Shown one piece after another: positions 1-5,740 of a stretch of DNA of 5,740 bases. The stretch is from assembly GCA_964344495.1 (NCBI GenBank), contig CAYFNI010000114.1:1-5740 (forward strand), read 5' to 3'. The notes under the pieces are model-generated. The model was not told where the DNA came from, did no database searches, and saw only the letters and a list, made by a program, of their open reading frames with translations. The DNA is from UBA6136 sp964344495. Lineage in GTDB: Bacteria; Pseudomonadota; Gammaproteobacteria; Methylococcales; Methylococcaceae. Position 1 is the first letter of the stretch. Every line of letters starts with the position of its first letter. Both the position numbers and the translations under genes were made by a program.

Positions 1-92
1 TCGACCGCGCCAACCACCGGCACCGCAGTCAGGCTCTTGACGATCAGGAACACCATCCCCATCGTCAGAGGGGAGCGCCGACGCGTGCTCAT
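1..92 (-). CDS. N-terminal fragment of a probable exported protein, possibly LysM-domain (partial)
   Basis: Only 30 codons lie in the window; the gene runs off the left edge. The peptide starts MSTRRRSPLTMG and continues with a mostly hydrophobic stretch ending VPVVGAV. This looks like a signal peptide: basic n-region followed by a hydrophobic core, though with one Lys inside it. A purine-rich GGGGGAG (complement of 106-112) lies 13 nt upstream of the ATG, which is a rather long spacing; in-frame ATGs at codons 11 and 13 are alternative starts. It is divergent from def across 141 bp. In many Gammaproteobacteria the gene at this position encodes a secreted LysM peptidoglycan-binding protein, but no LysM residues are visible here, so that identity rests on gene order alone. 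Confidence 0.55.
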   Translation of the reverse strand, partial: MSTRRRSPLTMGMVFLIVKSLTAVPVVGAV

Positions 93-169
93 ACGATTCA
101 ACGGACTCCCCCGGATGTCGAGATTCGGGTCAACAAGTTTCGGATACCGCTGGATAGTTGTCGGCCGCC

Positions 170-175
170 TATAAT
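170..175 (+). promoter_or_regulatory. Probable sigma-70 -10 box upstream of def
   Basis: A perfect TATAAT lies 58 bp before the def ATG. Transcription would start near 182 and leave a leader of about 50 nt. No good -35 hexamer is visible 16-18 bp upstream (the region around 147-152 reads CCGCTG), and there is no TG extension, so the promoter may be weak at -35 or need an activator. It is the only clear promoter element ahead of the def-fmt-rsmB-DUF4390-ntrY cluster. The call rests on the -10 match and its position. Confidence 0.45.
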
Positions 176-185
176 GTCAGTGGCC

Positions 186-199
186 GATTCGATAGAATC
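186..199. repeat. Small perfect inverted repeat in the def leader
   Basis: GATTC-GATA-GAATC has two perfect 5-bp arms around a 4-nt loop, a few bases after the predicted transcription start. It could be a weak leader hairpin or half of an operator, or it could be chance. The word GATTCG also occurs at 122-127 and 212-217 in the same intergenic region. Confidence 0.25.
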
Positions 200-233
200 C
201 AGAAGACGACAGATTCGTAAAATTACACCATCC

Positions 234-770
234 ATGGCACTTCTTACCATACTCGAGTTCCCCGACGAGCGGCTGCGCAAAAAGGCCAGACCGGTCGAAA
301 CCATCGATGCCGGCACCCGCCAACTGATTGATGACATGTTCGAGACCATGTACGCCGCGCCGGGTATCGGCCTGGCTGCGACGCAAGTCGACGTTCAGCA
401 ACGCATCCTGGTGCTCGACCTGTCAGAGGAAAAAAACGCCCCGCTGGCATTGATCAACCCGGAATTGCTGGAGAAGCACGGTCAGGCCGAAACTGACGAG
501 GGCTGTCTATCGGTGCCGGGCATTTTCGAAAAGGTCAAACGCGCGGAAAAAATCCGCATCAAGGCCCAGGATCGCGACGGCAACCCGCTCGAACTGGAGG
601 CCGAAGGCCTGCTCGCCATCTGCATCCAGCATGAGATGGACCATCTCGAAGGCAAGCTGTTCGTCGACCATCTGTCGCCACTCAAACGGCAATTGGCCCG
701 CAAAAAACTGAAGAAAGAACAGCGCCAGCGCGAAGCGAGTGAAGCCGCCCGACAGCGCGGGGCCTCATGA
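234..770 (+). CDS. def: Peptide deformylase
   Basis: This 178-residue cytoplasmic metallo-hydrolase removes the N-formyl group from nascent proteins at the ribosome. All three family motifs are intact: GIGLAATQ (residues 44-51), EGCLSVP (89-95, with metal ligand Cys91) and QHEMDHLEG (132-140, with metal ligands His133 and His137 and catalytic Glu134). The start at 234 gives MALLTILEFPDERL, a typical family N-terminus. An in-frame ATG at 174 would add 20 atypical residues and overlaps the TATAAT box, so I reject it. No clear Shine-Dalgarno precedes 234. The C-terminus (about 147-178) is a strongly charged, Lys/Arg/Glu-rich probable helix, longer than in the 169-residue E. coli enzyme; in E. 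coli this end binds the ribosome near the tunnel exit. The stop codon overlaps the fmt start as ATGA, implying coupled translation. Confidence 0.97.
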   Translation: MALLTILEFPDERLRKKARPVETIDAGTRQLIDDMFETMYAAPGIGLAATQVDVQQRILVLDLSEEKNAPLALINPELLEKHGQAETDEGCLSVPGIFEKVKRAEKIRIKAQDRDGNPLELEAEGLLAICIQHEMDHLEGKLFVDHLSPLKRQLARKKLKKEQRQREASEAARQRGAS

Positions 771-1699
771 GGATCGTATTTGCCGGCACCCCGGAGTTCG
801 CAGTGCCCCCCCTGCAGGCCCTGCTGCAATCGGACCACACGATCTGCGCCGTCTACACCCAGCCGGACCGACCCGCTGGCCGCGGCCGCAAGCTCACGCC
901 CAGCCCGGTCAAGGCGGTGGCACAGGCTGCCGGCATTGCGGTTCATCAGCCCGAGAGCCTCAGGGGCGATGACGCCCAGGCCGAATTACGAGCGCTCGGA
1001 GCGGACCTGATGGTGGTCGTGGCCTACGGGCTGATCCTGCCCAAGGCGGTGATCGACCTGCCCCGGCTTGGCTGTATCAACATCCACGCCTCCCTGTTGC
1101 CCCGCTGGCGCGGCGCAGCACCGATCCAGCGCGCCCTGATCAGCGGCGATACTGAAACCGGCGTCACCCTGATGTTTATCGAACCCCGTCTTGACGCCGG
1201 CCCCATGCTGAGCAAGATAACCTGCCCGATCGGCCCCGAGGACACTGCCGGCGATCTGCATGACCGGCTTGCCCGGCTGGGCGCCGAGGCCTTGATGGCG
1301 GCACTCCCCGGCATCGAAAGCGGCACCCTGCAGGCCCAGCCGCAGGACGAAGCCGGGGTCACCTACGCCGAAAAAATCAGCAAGGAAGAAGCCCGACTCG
1401 ACTGGACCCAAGCGGCGCCGGACCTGGAGCGAAAGGTGCGCGGCTTCAATCCGTGGCCAGTGGCCGATACGCTGTATCAGGGCCAGCCCCTGCGCATCTG
1501 GCGGGCTCAGGCCATCAGCGCCGATGTCCACGAAGCGCCAGGCACGCTGGTGCATGCAGGGGAACATCTACAGGTCGCCACCGGCAGCGGCTATCTGCGT
1601 CTGCAGGAAATCCAGCTGCCCGGCGGCCGTCGCATCCTCGCCCGCGACTTTCTGAACGCCTACCCGGTGGACGGTGTTCGTCTGGGGGGCGGCGCTTGA
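767..1699 (+). CDS. fmt: Methionyl-tRNA formyltransferase
   Basis: This 310-residue cytoplasmic enzyme transfers a formyl group from 10-formyl-tetrahydrofolate to Met-tRNA(fMet), supplying the formyl group that Def later removes. The N-terminal Rossmann-like catalytic domain (about 1-190) starts MRIVFAGTPEFAVPPL. It carries the tRNA-contacting loop RPAGRGRKLTPSPVK (35-49) and the SLLPRWRGAAPIQ signature (109-121). The catalytic triad is Asn105, His107 and Asp143, matching E. coli Asn108, His110 and Asp146. The C-terminal domain (about 205-305) contains the conserved FNPWP (228-232). The segment before Asp143 reads IEPRLDAGPM, where most homologues have MDxGLDTGPM; the catalytic Asp is kept. 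Length is normal for the family. The ATG overlaps the def stop by 4 bp, and the TGA overlaps the TTG start of rsmB by 4 bp. Confidence 0.97.
   Translation: MRIVFAGTPEFAVPPLQALLQSDHTICAVYTQPDRPAGRGRKLTPSPVKAVAQAAGIAVHQPESLRGDDAQAELRALGADLMVVVAYGLILPKAVIDLPRLGCINIHASLLPRWRGAAPIQRALISGDTETGVTLMFIEPRLDAGPMLSKITCPIGPEDTAGDLHDRLARLGAEALMAALPGIESGTLQAQPQDEAGVTYAEKISKEEARLDWTQAAPDLERKVRGFNPWPVADTLYQGQPLRIWRAQAISADVHEAPGTLVHAGEHLQVATGSGYLRLQEIQLPGGRRILARDFLNAYPVDGVRLGGGA
1684..1689 (+). promoter_or_regulatory. Ribosome binding site supporting the rsmB TTG start
   Basis: A run of six G within TCTGGGGGGCGG lies 6 nt before the TTG at 1696, the right distance for an anti-Shine-Dalgarno contact. It lies inside the last codons of fmt. 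It supports the TTG start over in-frame starts further upstream inside fmt. Confidence 0.45.
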
Positions 1700-2985
1700 A
1701 TACGCGCGCACTGGCGGCCGACATTCTGGTGGACGTGGCCCACGCCGGCAAATCCTTGTCCAGCGTGCTTGAGCAAAACCTGCCCGGCATCGCGCAAGCC
1801 ACCGATCGCAGTTTCATCCAGGCGCTGACCTACGGCGTGGTCCGCTGGTACTGGCAACTGGACGGCATCCTCGACCAGCTGACGCGCAAACCGATCAAGG
1901 ATGAAACGGTTCGCATGCTGGCCCTGCTCGGCCTGTACCAGCTTCGCTACATGCGAGTGAAGCCGCACGCCGCGGTCAGCGAAACCGTGAAGGCCGCCGG
2001 CGGAAAAACCTGGGCCAAACCCTTGCTGAACGGTGTCCTGCGCACCTATCAACGGGAACAGGCACGGCTCGACCGCGTGGCCGATGAGCAGCCGTTCCGC
2101 GCCTATGCCCACCCCGAATGGCTGGTCAACCAGCTACGCAAGGACTGGCCCGAGGACTGGCCGGCCCTGCTTGATCACAATAACGCCCCGCCGCCGTTGA
2201 CCCTGCGCGTCAACCGCCTGCGCCAGACCCGCGCCGACGTCATCCAGCGCCTGGCCGAGCAGGGCATCGCCGCAACCGCCTCGACGGTCTGCGACAGCGC
2301 CCTGACCCTGGATCAACCGATGGCGGTCGATGCCATTCCGGGCTTCAGTGAGGGCCATCTTTCCGTTCAGGATACGGCTGCCCAACTCGCCGCCGGGCTG
2401 ATGCAGCTTGCCCCCGGTCTGCGGGTGCTGGACTTGTGCGCCGCGCCGGGCGGCAAGACGGCCCATCTGCTCGAAGCCTGTCCGGAACTGGCGGCGGTCG
2501 TGGCGGTGGACATCTCCACCGAACGTCTGGCACGCGTGCGGCAGAATCTCGACCGCATCGGCCTTGAGGCAACGCTGATTACCGGTGACGCCACCCGGCC
2601 GGACACGTGGTGGGATGGCCGTCCGTTCGACCGTATTCTGGTCGATGCGCCGTGCTCCGCCACCGGCGTCATCCGCCGCCATCCCGACATCAAGCTGCTG
2701 CGGCAACCGGGCGACATCGCCGCACTGGCCCGCACGCAGCAAGCCATCCTGCGCGCCGTCTGGCCGCTGCTGGCTCCCGGCGGGGTACTGGTCTATGCCA
2801 CCTGCTCGGTACTCCGGCGCGAGAACGAAGCAACGATTGCGGAGTTTCTCGGCCAGCAGGGCGATGCGTTCGAAATTCCGATTGAAGCCGACTGGGGGCT
2901 GCCGGCTGGCCATGGGCGGCAAATCCTGACCGGCCACGCCGACATGGATGGCTTTTACTACGCCCGACTGGGGAAGACTGGCTGA
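1696..2985 (+). CDS. rsmB: 16S rRNA (cytosine(967)-C5)-methyltransferase
   Basis: RsmB (also Sun or Fmu) uses S-adenosylmethionine to make m5C967 in 16S rRNA. With the TTG start the product is 429 residues, the same length as I recall for E. coli RsmB. The N-terminal NusB-like RNA-binding domain (about 1-140) includes GLYQLRYMRVKPHAAVSETV. The C-terminal methyltransferase domain has SAM motif I, VLDLCAAPGGKT (244-255). Motif IV is DAPCSATGVIRRHPD (317-331, Cys320), and motif VI is YATCSVLRRENE (367-378). Cys370 is the catalytic nucleophile and Cys320 the product-release Cys, matching E. coli Cys375 and Cys325. The frame is open upstream to an ATG at 1453, but that stretch lies inside fmt and is not RsmB-like. 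The TTG overlaps the fmt stop (TTGA), and the TGA shares one base with the next ATG. Confidence 0.96.
   Translation: MNTRALAADILVDVAHAGKSLSSVLEQNLPGIAQATDRSFIQALTYGVVRWYWQLDGILDQLTRKPIKDETVRMLALLGLYQLRYMRVKPHAAVSETVKAAGGKTWAKPLLNGVLRTYQREQARLDRVADEQPFRAYAHPEWLVNQLRKDWPEDWPALLDHNNAPPPLTLRVNRLRQTRADVIQRLAEQGIAATASTVCDSALTLDQPMAVDAIPGFSEGHLSVQDTAAQLAAGLMQLAPGLRVLDLCAAPGGKTAHLLEACPELAAVVAVDISTERLARVRQNLDRIGLEATLITGDATRPDTWWDGRPFDRILVDAPCSATGVIRRHPDIKLLRQPGDIAALARTQQAILRAVWPLLAPGGVLVYATCSVLRRENEATIAEFLGQQGDAFEIPIEADWGLPAGHGRQILTGHADMDGFYYARLGKTG
2970..2976 (+). promoter_or_regulatory. Ribosome binding site of the DUF4390 gene
   Basis: GGGGAAG sits 8 nt before the ATG at 2985, inside the last codons of rsmB. 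It is the best Shine-Dalgarno-like element in the window. It fixes the start that gives the signal peptide and creates the TGATG junction with rsmB. Confidence 0.55.
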
Positions 2986-3602
2986 TGGGGTGGAGCGGCC
3001 TCGCTCTGGCGCTCTCGCTCTGGTCGCTGGCGGCATGGGCCGAGGAGCCGTACGGTATTTTCATCCAGCGCGCTTCACTGGNNNNNNNNNNGAGCAGGGG
3101 CGTGCCGCGGATCAGCGCGACATAGACCCGCGCCGCCGATTCCAGGAGCACGACGCCCGAGCGCATCATCAGCGCCGACATCGACTACCGCTTCAGTCCC
3201 GCCATCATTGAGGCGCTGGATAACGGCGTGCCACTGACCTTTCTGCTCGACTTCGCCCTTGTGGAAAAGCGCGCCCTTCACCTGGACCGTGTCTGGATCA
3301 GCGCCCGCCGTCGCATCCAGTTGCGCTACCATCCGCTGGCACAGTCCTATCAGGTAGTCGACCAGTTCAGTGGCGCCATCCAGAGTTTTGCGGGTCTGGC
3401 AGCGGTACTGGATACGCTCGGGCATATCCGCGGCTGGCGCATCGACGTACCCGACGCCGCTGGCACGCCCAAATCCCTGAACGCCCGCCTGCAGCTGCAA
3501 CTGGACATCGAGTCGCTGCCCTTGCCGCTGCGGCTTTCCGCATACCTTTCCCGAGACTGGCGCTTGCCAAGCCCTGCTTACCTATGGCCCGCAGAACCCT
3601 GA
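2985..3602 (+). CDS. DUF4390 exported protein, interrupted by an assembly gap
   Basis: Function is unknown. The start MGWSGLALALSLWSLAAWAEEP is a clear Sec signal peptide with likely cleavage after AWA (residue 19), so the mature protein should be in the periplasm or envelope. After EEPYGIFIQRASL the frame enters ten Ns at 3082-3091 and then meets TAG at 3123-3125. Recognisable family sequence resumes about 3162 with RIISADIDYRFSPAIIEALD and runs 146 codons to the TGA. It includes RRRIQLRYHPLAQSY, an LDTLGHIRGW segment and the ending LSAYLSRDWRLP. Both halves are in the same nominal frame. From memory of homologues only about ten residues should separate ASL from ADIDY, whereas 93 bases lie there. 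I infer that about 60-70 bases are foreign and the real gene is intact, at roughly 185 residues. It overlaps the kinase gene by 19 bp, and this rsmB-DUF4390-ntrY order is conserved. Confidence 0.85.
3082..3091. other. Assembly gap (10 N)
   Basis: Ten consecutive Ns, a length typical of an arbitrary scaffold-join spacer rather than a measured distance. It falls inside the DUF4390 gene, just after the signal peptide and the first mature residues. Confidence 0.99.
3092..3163 (-). pseudogene. Stray fragment resembling a polar amino-acid ABC transporter permease; probable chimeric contig end
   Basis: Read on the minus strand, about 24 codons give RSGVVLLESAA followed by RVYVALIRGTPLL and then run into the Ns. 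The (A)RVYVxLIRGTPLL stretch, normally continued by VQLFF, is the hallmark of the first membrane segments of HisM/GlnP-type amino-acid permeases. No permease sequence continues on the far side of the gap; there the DUF4390 signal-peptide region resumes. The plus-strand reading has a TAG at 3123-3125 and no DUF4390 likeness. The exact right-hand junction is uncertain, between about 3158 and 3171. I infer DNA from elsewhere in the same or another genome, wrongly attached at a contig end. A real small insertion is possible but less likely next to an N-run. Confidence 0.6.
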
Positions 3603-5740
3603 AACCCCCGCTGACCCTGACCATCGTCGCCCTCTTTCTGGCGATCGTCGGTTCGCTGCACCTGATGAGCTCCGCCACTCAGGACGCCTCGCGGCTGGGC
3701 GAGATGTATTCGGTGCTGGTGCTGATCAATGCCTTGGGCTCGTTGCTGCTGCTGTGCCTGGTCATCGCCAACATCTTCTGGCTGACCCGCCAACTCAAAA
3801 AACGCGAGGCCGGTTCGAACCTGACCACGCGCATGATTTTCCTGTTCAGTCTACTGACACTGGCGCCGGCCTCGATCGTGTTCTTCTATTCCACCCAGTT
3901 TCTGGATCGGAGCATCGATAGCTGGTTCGACGTGCGCATTGATCAGGCCATGGAGGATGCCCTCCAGCTGGGTCAGACCGCGCTGGATGAGCGCATGCGC
4001 AGCCTGCTGACCCAGACCGAGCACACCGCCGAACAATTGGCGACCTCGCCCATTTCCCTGCTGTCGGTGCGTCTGAGCGAGCTCAACGAAGCAGAAGACG
4101 CTGAAATGACCCTTTTTACCCGCCAGGGTCAGGTCATCGCCTTCAGCGGCGCCCAATCGACCAGCGCCCTGCCGGATCTGCCGGACATCGGCATTCTGGT
4201 TCAGGTCCGACAGGGCAAGCCGTATGTCGGGCTGGAACCGACATCGCACGAGGGTATGCAGATTCGGGCGCTGGTCTCGCTGATCGGGGAGGACGCCATT
4301 TTCCTGCAGGCCATCTACCCCGTGCCGGTGCGGCTGGCGGGTCTGGCCGATACGGTGGAATCGGCCTATCTGCACTACCAGGAACTGACCTTTCTGCGCC
4401 ATTCCCTCAAACAGACGTTCATCGTCACGCTGGCGCTGGTCCTGCTTCTCAGCCTGCTGGCCGCGATCTGGGCCGCTTTCCTGAGCATCCGCCGCATCGT
4501 GGAGCCGGTGCGTCTGCTGGCCATCGGCACCCGCGCCATTGCCGAGGGCAATTATGAGCAGCGTCTGCCTGTGAAGGATCGGGGCGAACTGGGCTTCCTG
4601 GTGCAGTCGTTCAATACCATGACCGACAAGATCGCCCAGGCACGCGACGAAGCCAACCGCTCCAAACGCGAGGTCGAGCGCCAGCATGCCTATCTGGAAA
4701 CGGTACTGACCAACCTGTCCTCCGCCGTCCTCAGCCTCGACTTCAAGCTGACCCTGCTGACTGCCAACCCGGCCGCCAACACCATTCTCAACGCCGACTT
4801 CAGCCAGTATGTCGGCTGGCCGCTGGATGTATTGACTGGCGCCTATCCACATCTGCAGACACTGATGGGGAAACTGGAGTCCCTCAGCCAGTCGCCCAAA
4901 AGCTGGCAGGAAGAAATCAGCCTGACCGGGCCGACCGGCCGTCAGGAACTGCTTTGTCGGGGCACGCCCCTTCTGGGCGCCGACGGCGAGAAAGTCGGCA
5001 CGGTGTTGGTCATCGACGATGTCACCGCATTGATTCAGGCTCAGCGCAGCATGGCCTGGGGCGAAGTCGCGCGGCGGCTGGCGCACGAAATCAAGAATCC
5101 GCTGACACCGATCCAATTGTCAGCCGATCGACTGCATCACAAGCTGGCCAAAACCCTGACCGGCAGCGAGCTGGAGGTGCTGGAAAAAGCGACCCGCACC
5201 ATCGTGCAGCAGGTCGAGGCCATGAAAAGCATGGTCAACGCCTTCGGCGAGTATGCCAAACCGACCGTTGCGCAACTGCAGCCGGTCTCGATCAACCAGC
5301 TGATCGAGGAAGTCGTCGCCCTCTACCCGTCTGCCTCCGGCCTGACCTTTGAACTGTCGCTGTGCCCGGACCTGCCGCGCATTCAGGCGGACCCGGTCAA
5401 ACTGCGTCAGGTGCTGCACAACCTGATCAAAAACGCCCAGGAAGCGATGCCGCCAGATCAATCGGGTAGAATGGTGATCAATAGCCGTCTGCAGGAAGAC
5501 GGCGGCGAACGGTGGGTCGAAACCCGTATCAGCGATAACGGCCCCGGCATTCCGGCCGACCGGGCTGAACGCATTTTCGAACCCTACGTCACCACCAAGA
5601 CCAAGGGCACGGGATTGGGGCTCGCCATCGTCAAGCGCATCATCGAAGAAGCCGGTGGCAGCATCAAACTGGATATGAGCCATCTGGATGGCGCCAGCTT
5701 CATCATCCGACAACCCCTTGCAACCCCACGCACAAGCGAA
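3584..5740 (+). CDS. ntrY: NtrY-like membrane sensor histidine kinase (3' end missing)
   Basis: An open frame of 719 codons reaches the right edge without a stop. It is probably only a few to a few tens of residues short, since all kinase motifs are present. Three N-terminal TM segments (about 10-28, 42-68, 84-107) are followed by a likely periplasmic loop (108-278), a fourth TM (279-302) and a HAMP domain (about 297-352, with EPVRLLAIGTRAIAEGNYE). A PAS domain follows (about 370-475), then HisKA with AHEIKNPLTPIQLSADRL (phospho-acceptor His501). The ATPase domain has the N-box NLIKNAQEAM (613-622), G1 DNGPGIP (651-657), F-box IFEPYVTTK (664-672) and G2 GTGLGLAIVK (675-684). All catalytic residues are present. 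The NtrY family autophosphorylates and passes phosphate to an NtrX-type regulator, expected just downstream. The signal sensed cannot be read from sequence, and a nitrogen role is not assured in this gene context. No strong Shine-Dalgarno precedes the ATG; the 19-bp overlap suggests coupled translation. Confidence 0.92.
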   Translation, partial: MARRTLKPPLTLTIVALFLAIVGSLHLMSSATQDASRLGEMYSVLVLINALGSLLLLCLVIANIFWLTRQLKKREAGSNLTTRMIFLFSLLTLAPASIVFFYSTQFLDRSIDSWFDVRIDQAMEDALQLGQTALDERMRSLLTQTEHTAEQLATSPISLLSVRLSELNEAEDAEMTLFTRQGQVIAFSGAQSTSALPDLPDIGILVQVRQGKPYVGLEPTSHEGMQIRALVSLIGEDAIFLQAIYPVPVRLAGLADTVESAYLHYQELTFLRHSLKQTFIVTLALVLLLSLLAAIWAAFLSIRRIVEPVRLLAIGTRAIAEGNYEQRLPVKDRGELGFLVQSFNTMTDKIAQARDEANRSKREVERQHAYLETVLTNLSSAVLSLDFKLTLLTANPAANTILNADFSQYVGWPLDVLTGAYPHLQTLMGKLESLSQSPKSWQEEISLTGPTGRQELLCRGTPLLGADGEKVGTVLVIDDVTALIQAQRSMAWGEVARRLAHEIKNPLTPIQLSADRLHHKLAKTLTGSELEVLEKATRTIVQQVEAMKSMVNAFGEYAKPTVAQLQPVSINQLIEEVVALYPSASGLTFELSLCPDLPRIQADPVKLRQVLHNLIKNAQEAMPPDQSGRMVINSRLQEDGGERWVETRISDNGPGIPADRAERIFEPYVTTKTKGTGLGLAIVKRIIEEAGGSIKLDMSHLDGASFIIRQPLATPRTSE

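Noticed and set aside
93..137. TTGACC on the minus strand (complement of 128-133) as a -35 for the divergent gene.
   Set aside because: No plausible -10 lies 16-18 bp downstream; the corresponding bases read GGGAGT.
174..233. An upstream in-frame ATG that would lengthen Def by 20 residues.
   Set aside because: The added residues are not Def-like, the ATG overlaps the TATAAT box, and the start at 234 gives the normal family N-terminus.
431..437. A slippery heptamer A-AAA-AAC in phase within def, suggestive of programmed -1 frameshifting.
   Set aside because: The -1 frame ends about 20 codons later without a recognisable product, Def is complete in the zero frame, and I see no compelling downstream structure.
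1453..1695. An upstream in-frame ATG that would lengthen RsmB by 81 residues.
   Set aside because: The extension lies wholly inside fmt in another frame, is Arg/Ser/Gly-rich, and would exceed the usual RsmB length; the TTG at 1696 gives exactly 429 residues.
2134..3036. A 300-codon minus-strand open frame opposite rsmB.
   Set aside because: Antisense to the RsmB methyltransferase motifs; the product is low in hydrophobic structure and resembles no family I know.
3851..5116. A 421-codon open frame on the minus strand opposite the kinase gene.
   Set aside because: It is a shadow of the plus-strand kinase, whose frame carries every expected domain and motif in order. The minus-strand product is Gln/Gly/His-rich with no recognisable domain, as expected from GC-rich antisense frames.
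1..5740. Mobile elements, CRISPR arrays, tRNA or rRNA genes, or a novel defence or biosynthetic system.
   Set aside because: No spaced repeats, transposase motifs, cloverleaf-like sequence or rRNA signatures were seen. The window is almost fully occupied by conserved housekeeping genes in a familiar order.

Overview
The window looks like ordinary chromosomal core DNA from a gammaproteobacterium, probably a draft or metagenome assembly. Base composition is GC-rich throughout. The gene order is def, fmt, rsmB, a DUF4390 gene and an NtrY-like kinase, with a divergent secreted-protein gene upstream of def. That order matches the arrangement I know from Chromatiales/Ectothiorhodospiraceae-like and related Gammaproteobacteria. 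I cannot name a genus from sequence alone.

Layout: positions 1-92 (minus strand) hold the first 30 codons of a gene with a signal-peptide-like start. By position this is probably the LysM-domain protein often found divergent to def. A 141-bp divergent intergenic region (93-233) carries a perfect TATAAT box and a small inverted repeat. From 234 to the right edge there is one tightly packed plus-strand cluster: def (234-770), fmt (767-1699), rsmB (1696-2985, TTG start), a DUF4390 envelope protein (2985-3602) and an NtrY-like sensor histidine kinase (3584 to beyond 5740). Every adjacent pair overlaps (4, 4, 1 and 19 bp), so the cluster is very likely one operon with translational coupling.

Fmt formylates the initiator Met-tRNA, Def removes the formyl group from the nascent chain, and RsmB makes m5C967 in 16S rRNA. 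The first three genes are therefore a translation-initiation and ribosome module. The last two encode an exported protein of unknown function and a four-TM membrane kinase. Its response regulator (NtrX-like) is expected just beyond the window.

The main anomaly is technical. The DUF4390 gene is interrupted at 3082-3091 by ten Ns. The roughly 70 bases after the gap do not read as DUF4390: they put an in-frame TAG at 3123-3125. Read on the opposite strand they encode a peptide with the hallmark RVYVALIRGTPLL sequence of polar amino-acid ABC transporter permeases. The best explanation is a chimeric contig end joined at a scaffold gap, not a real gene disruption. I see no mobile element, CRISPR array, RNA gene or convincing novel system here.
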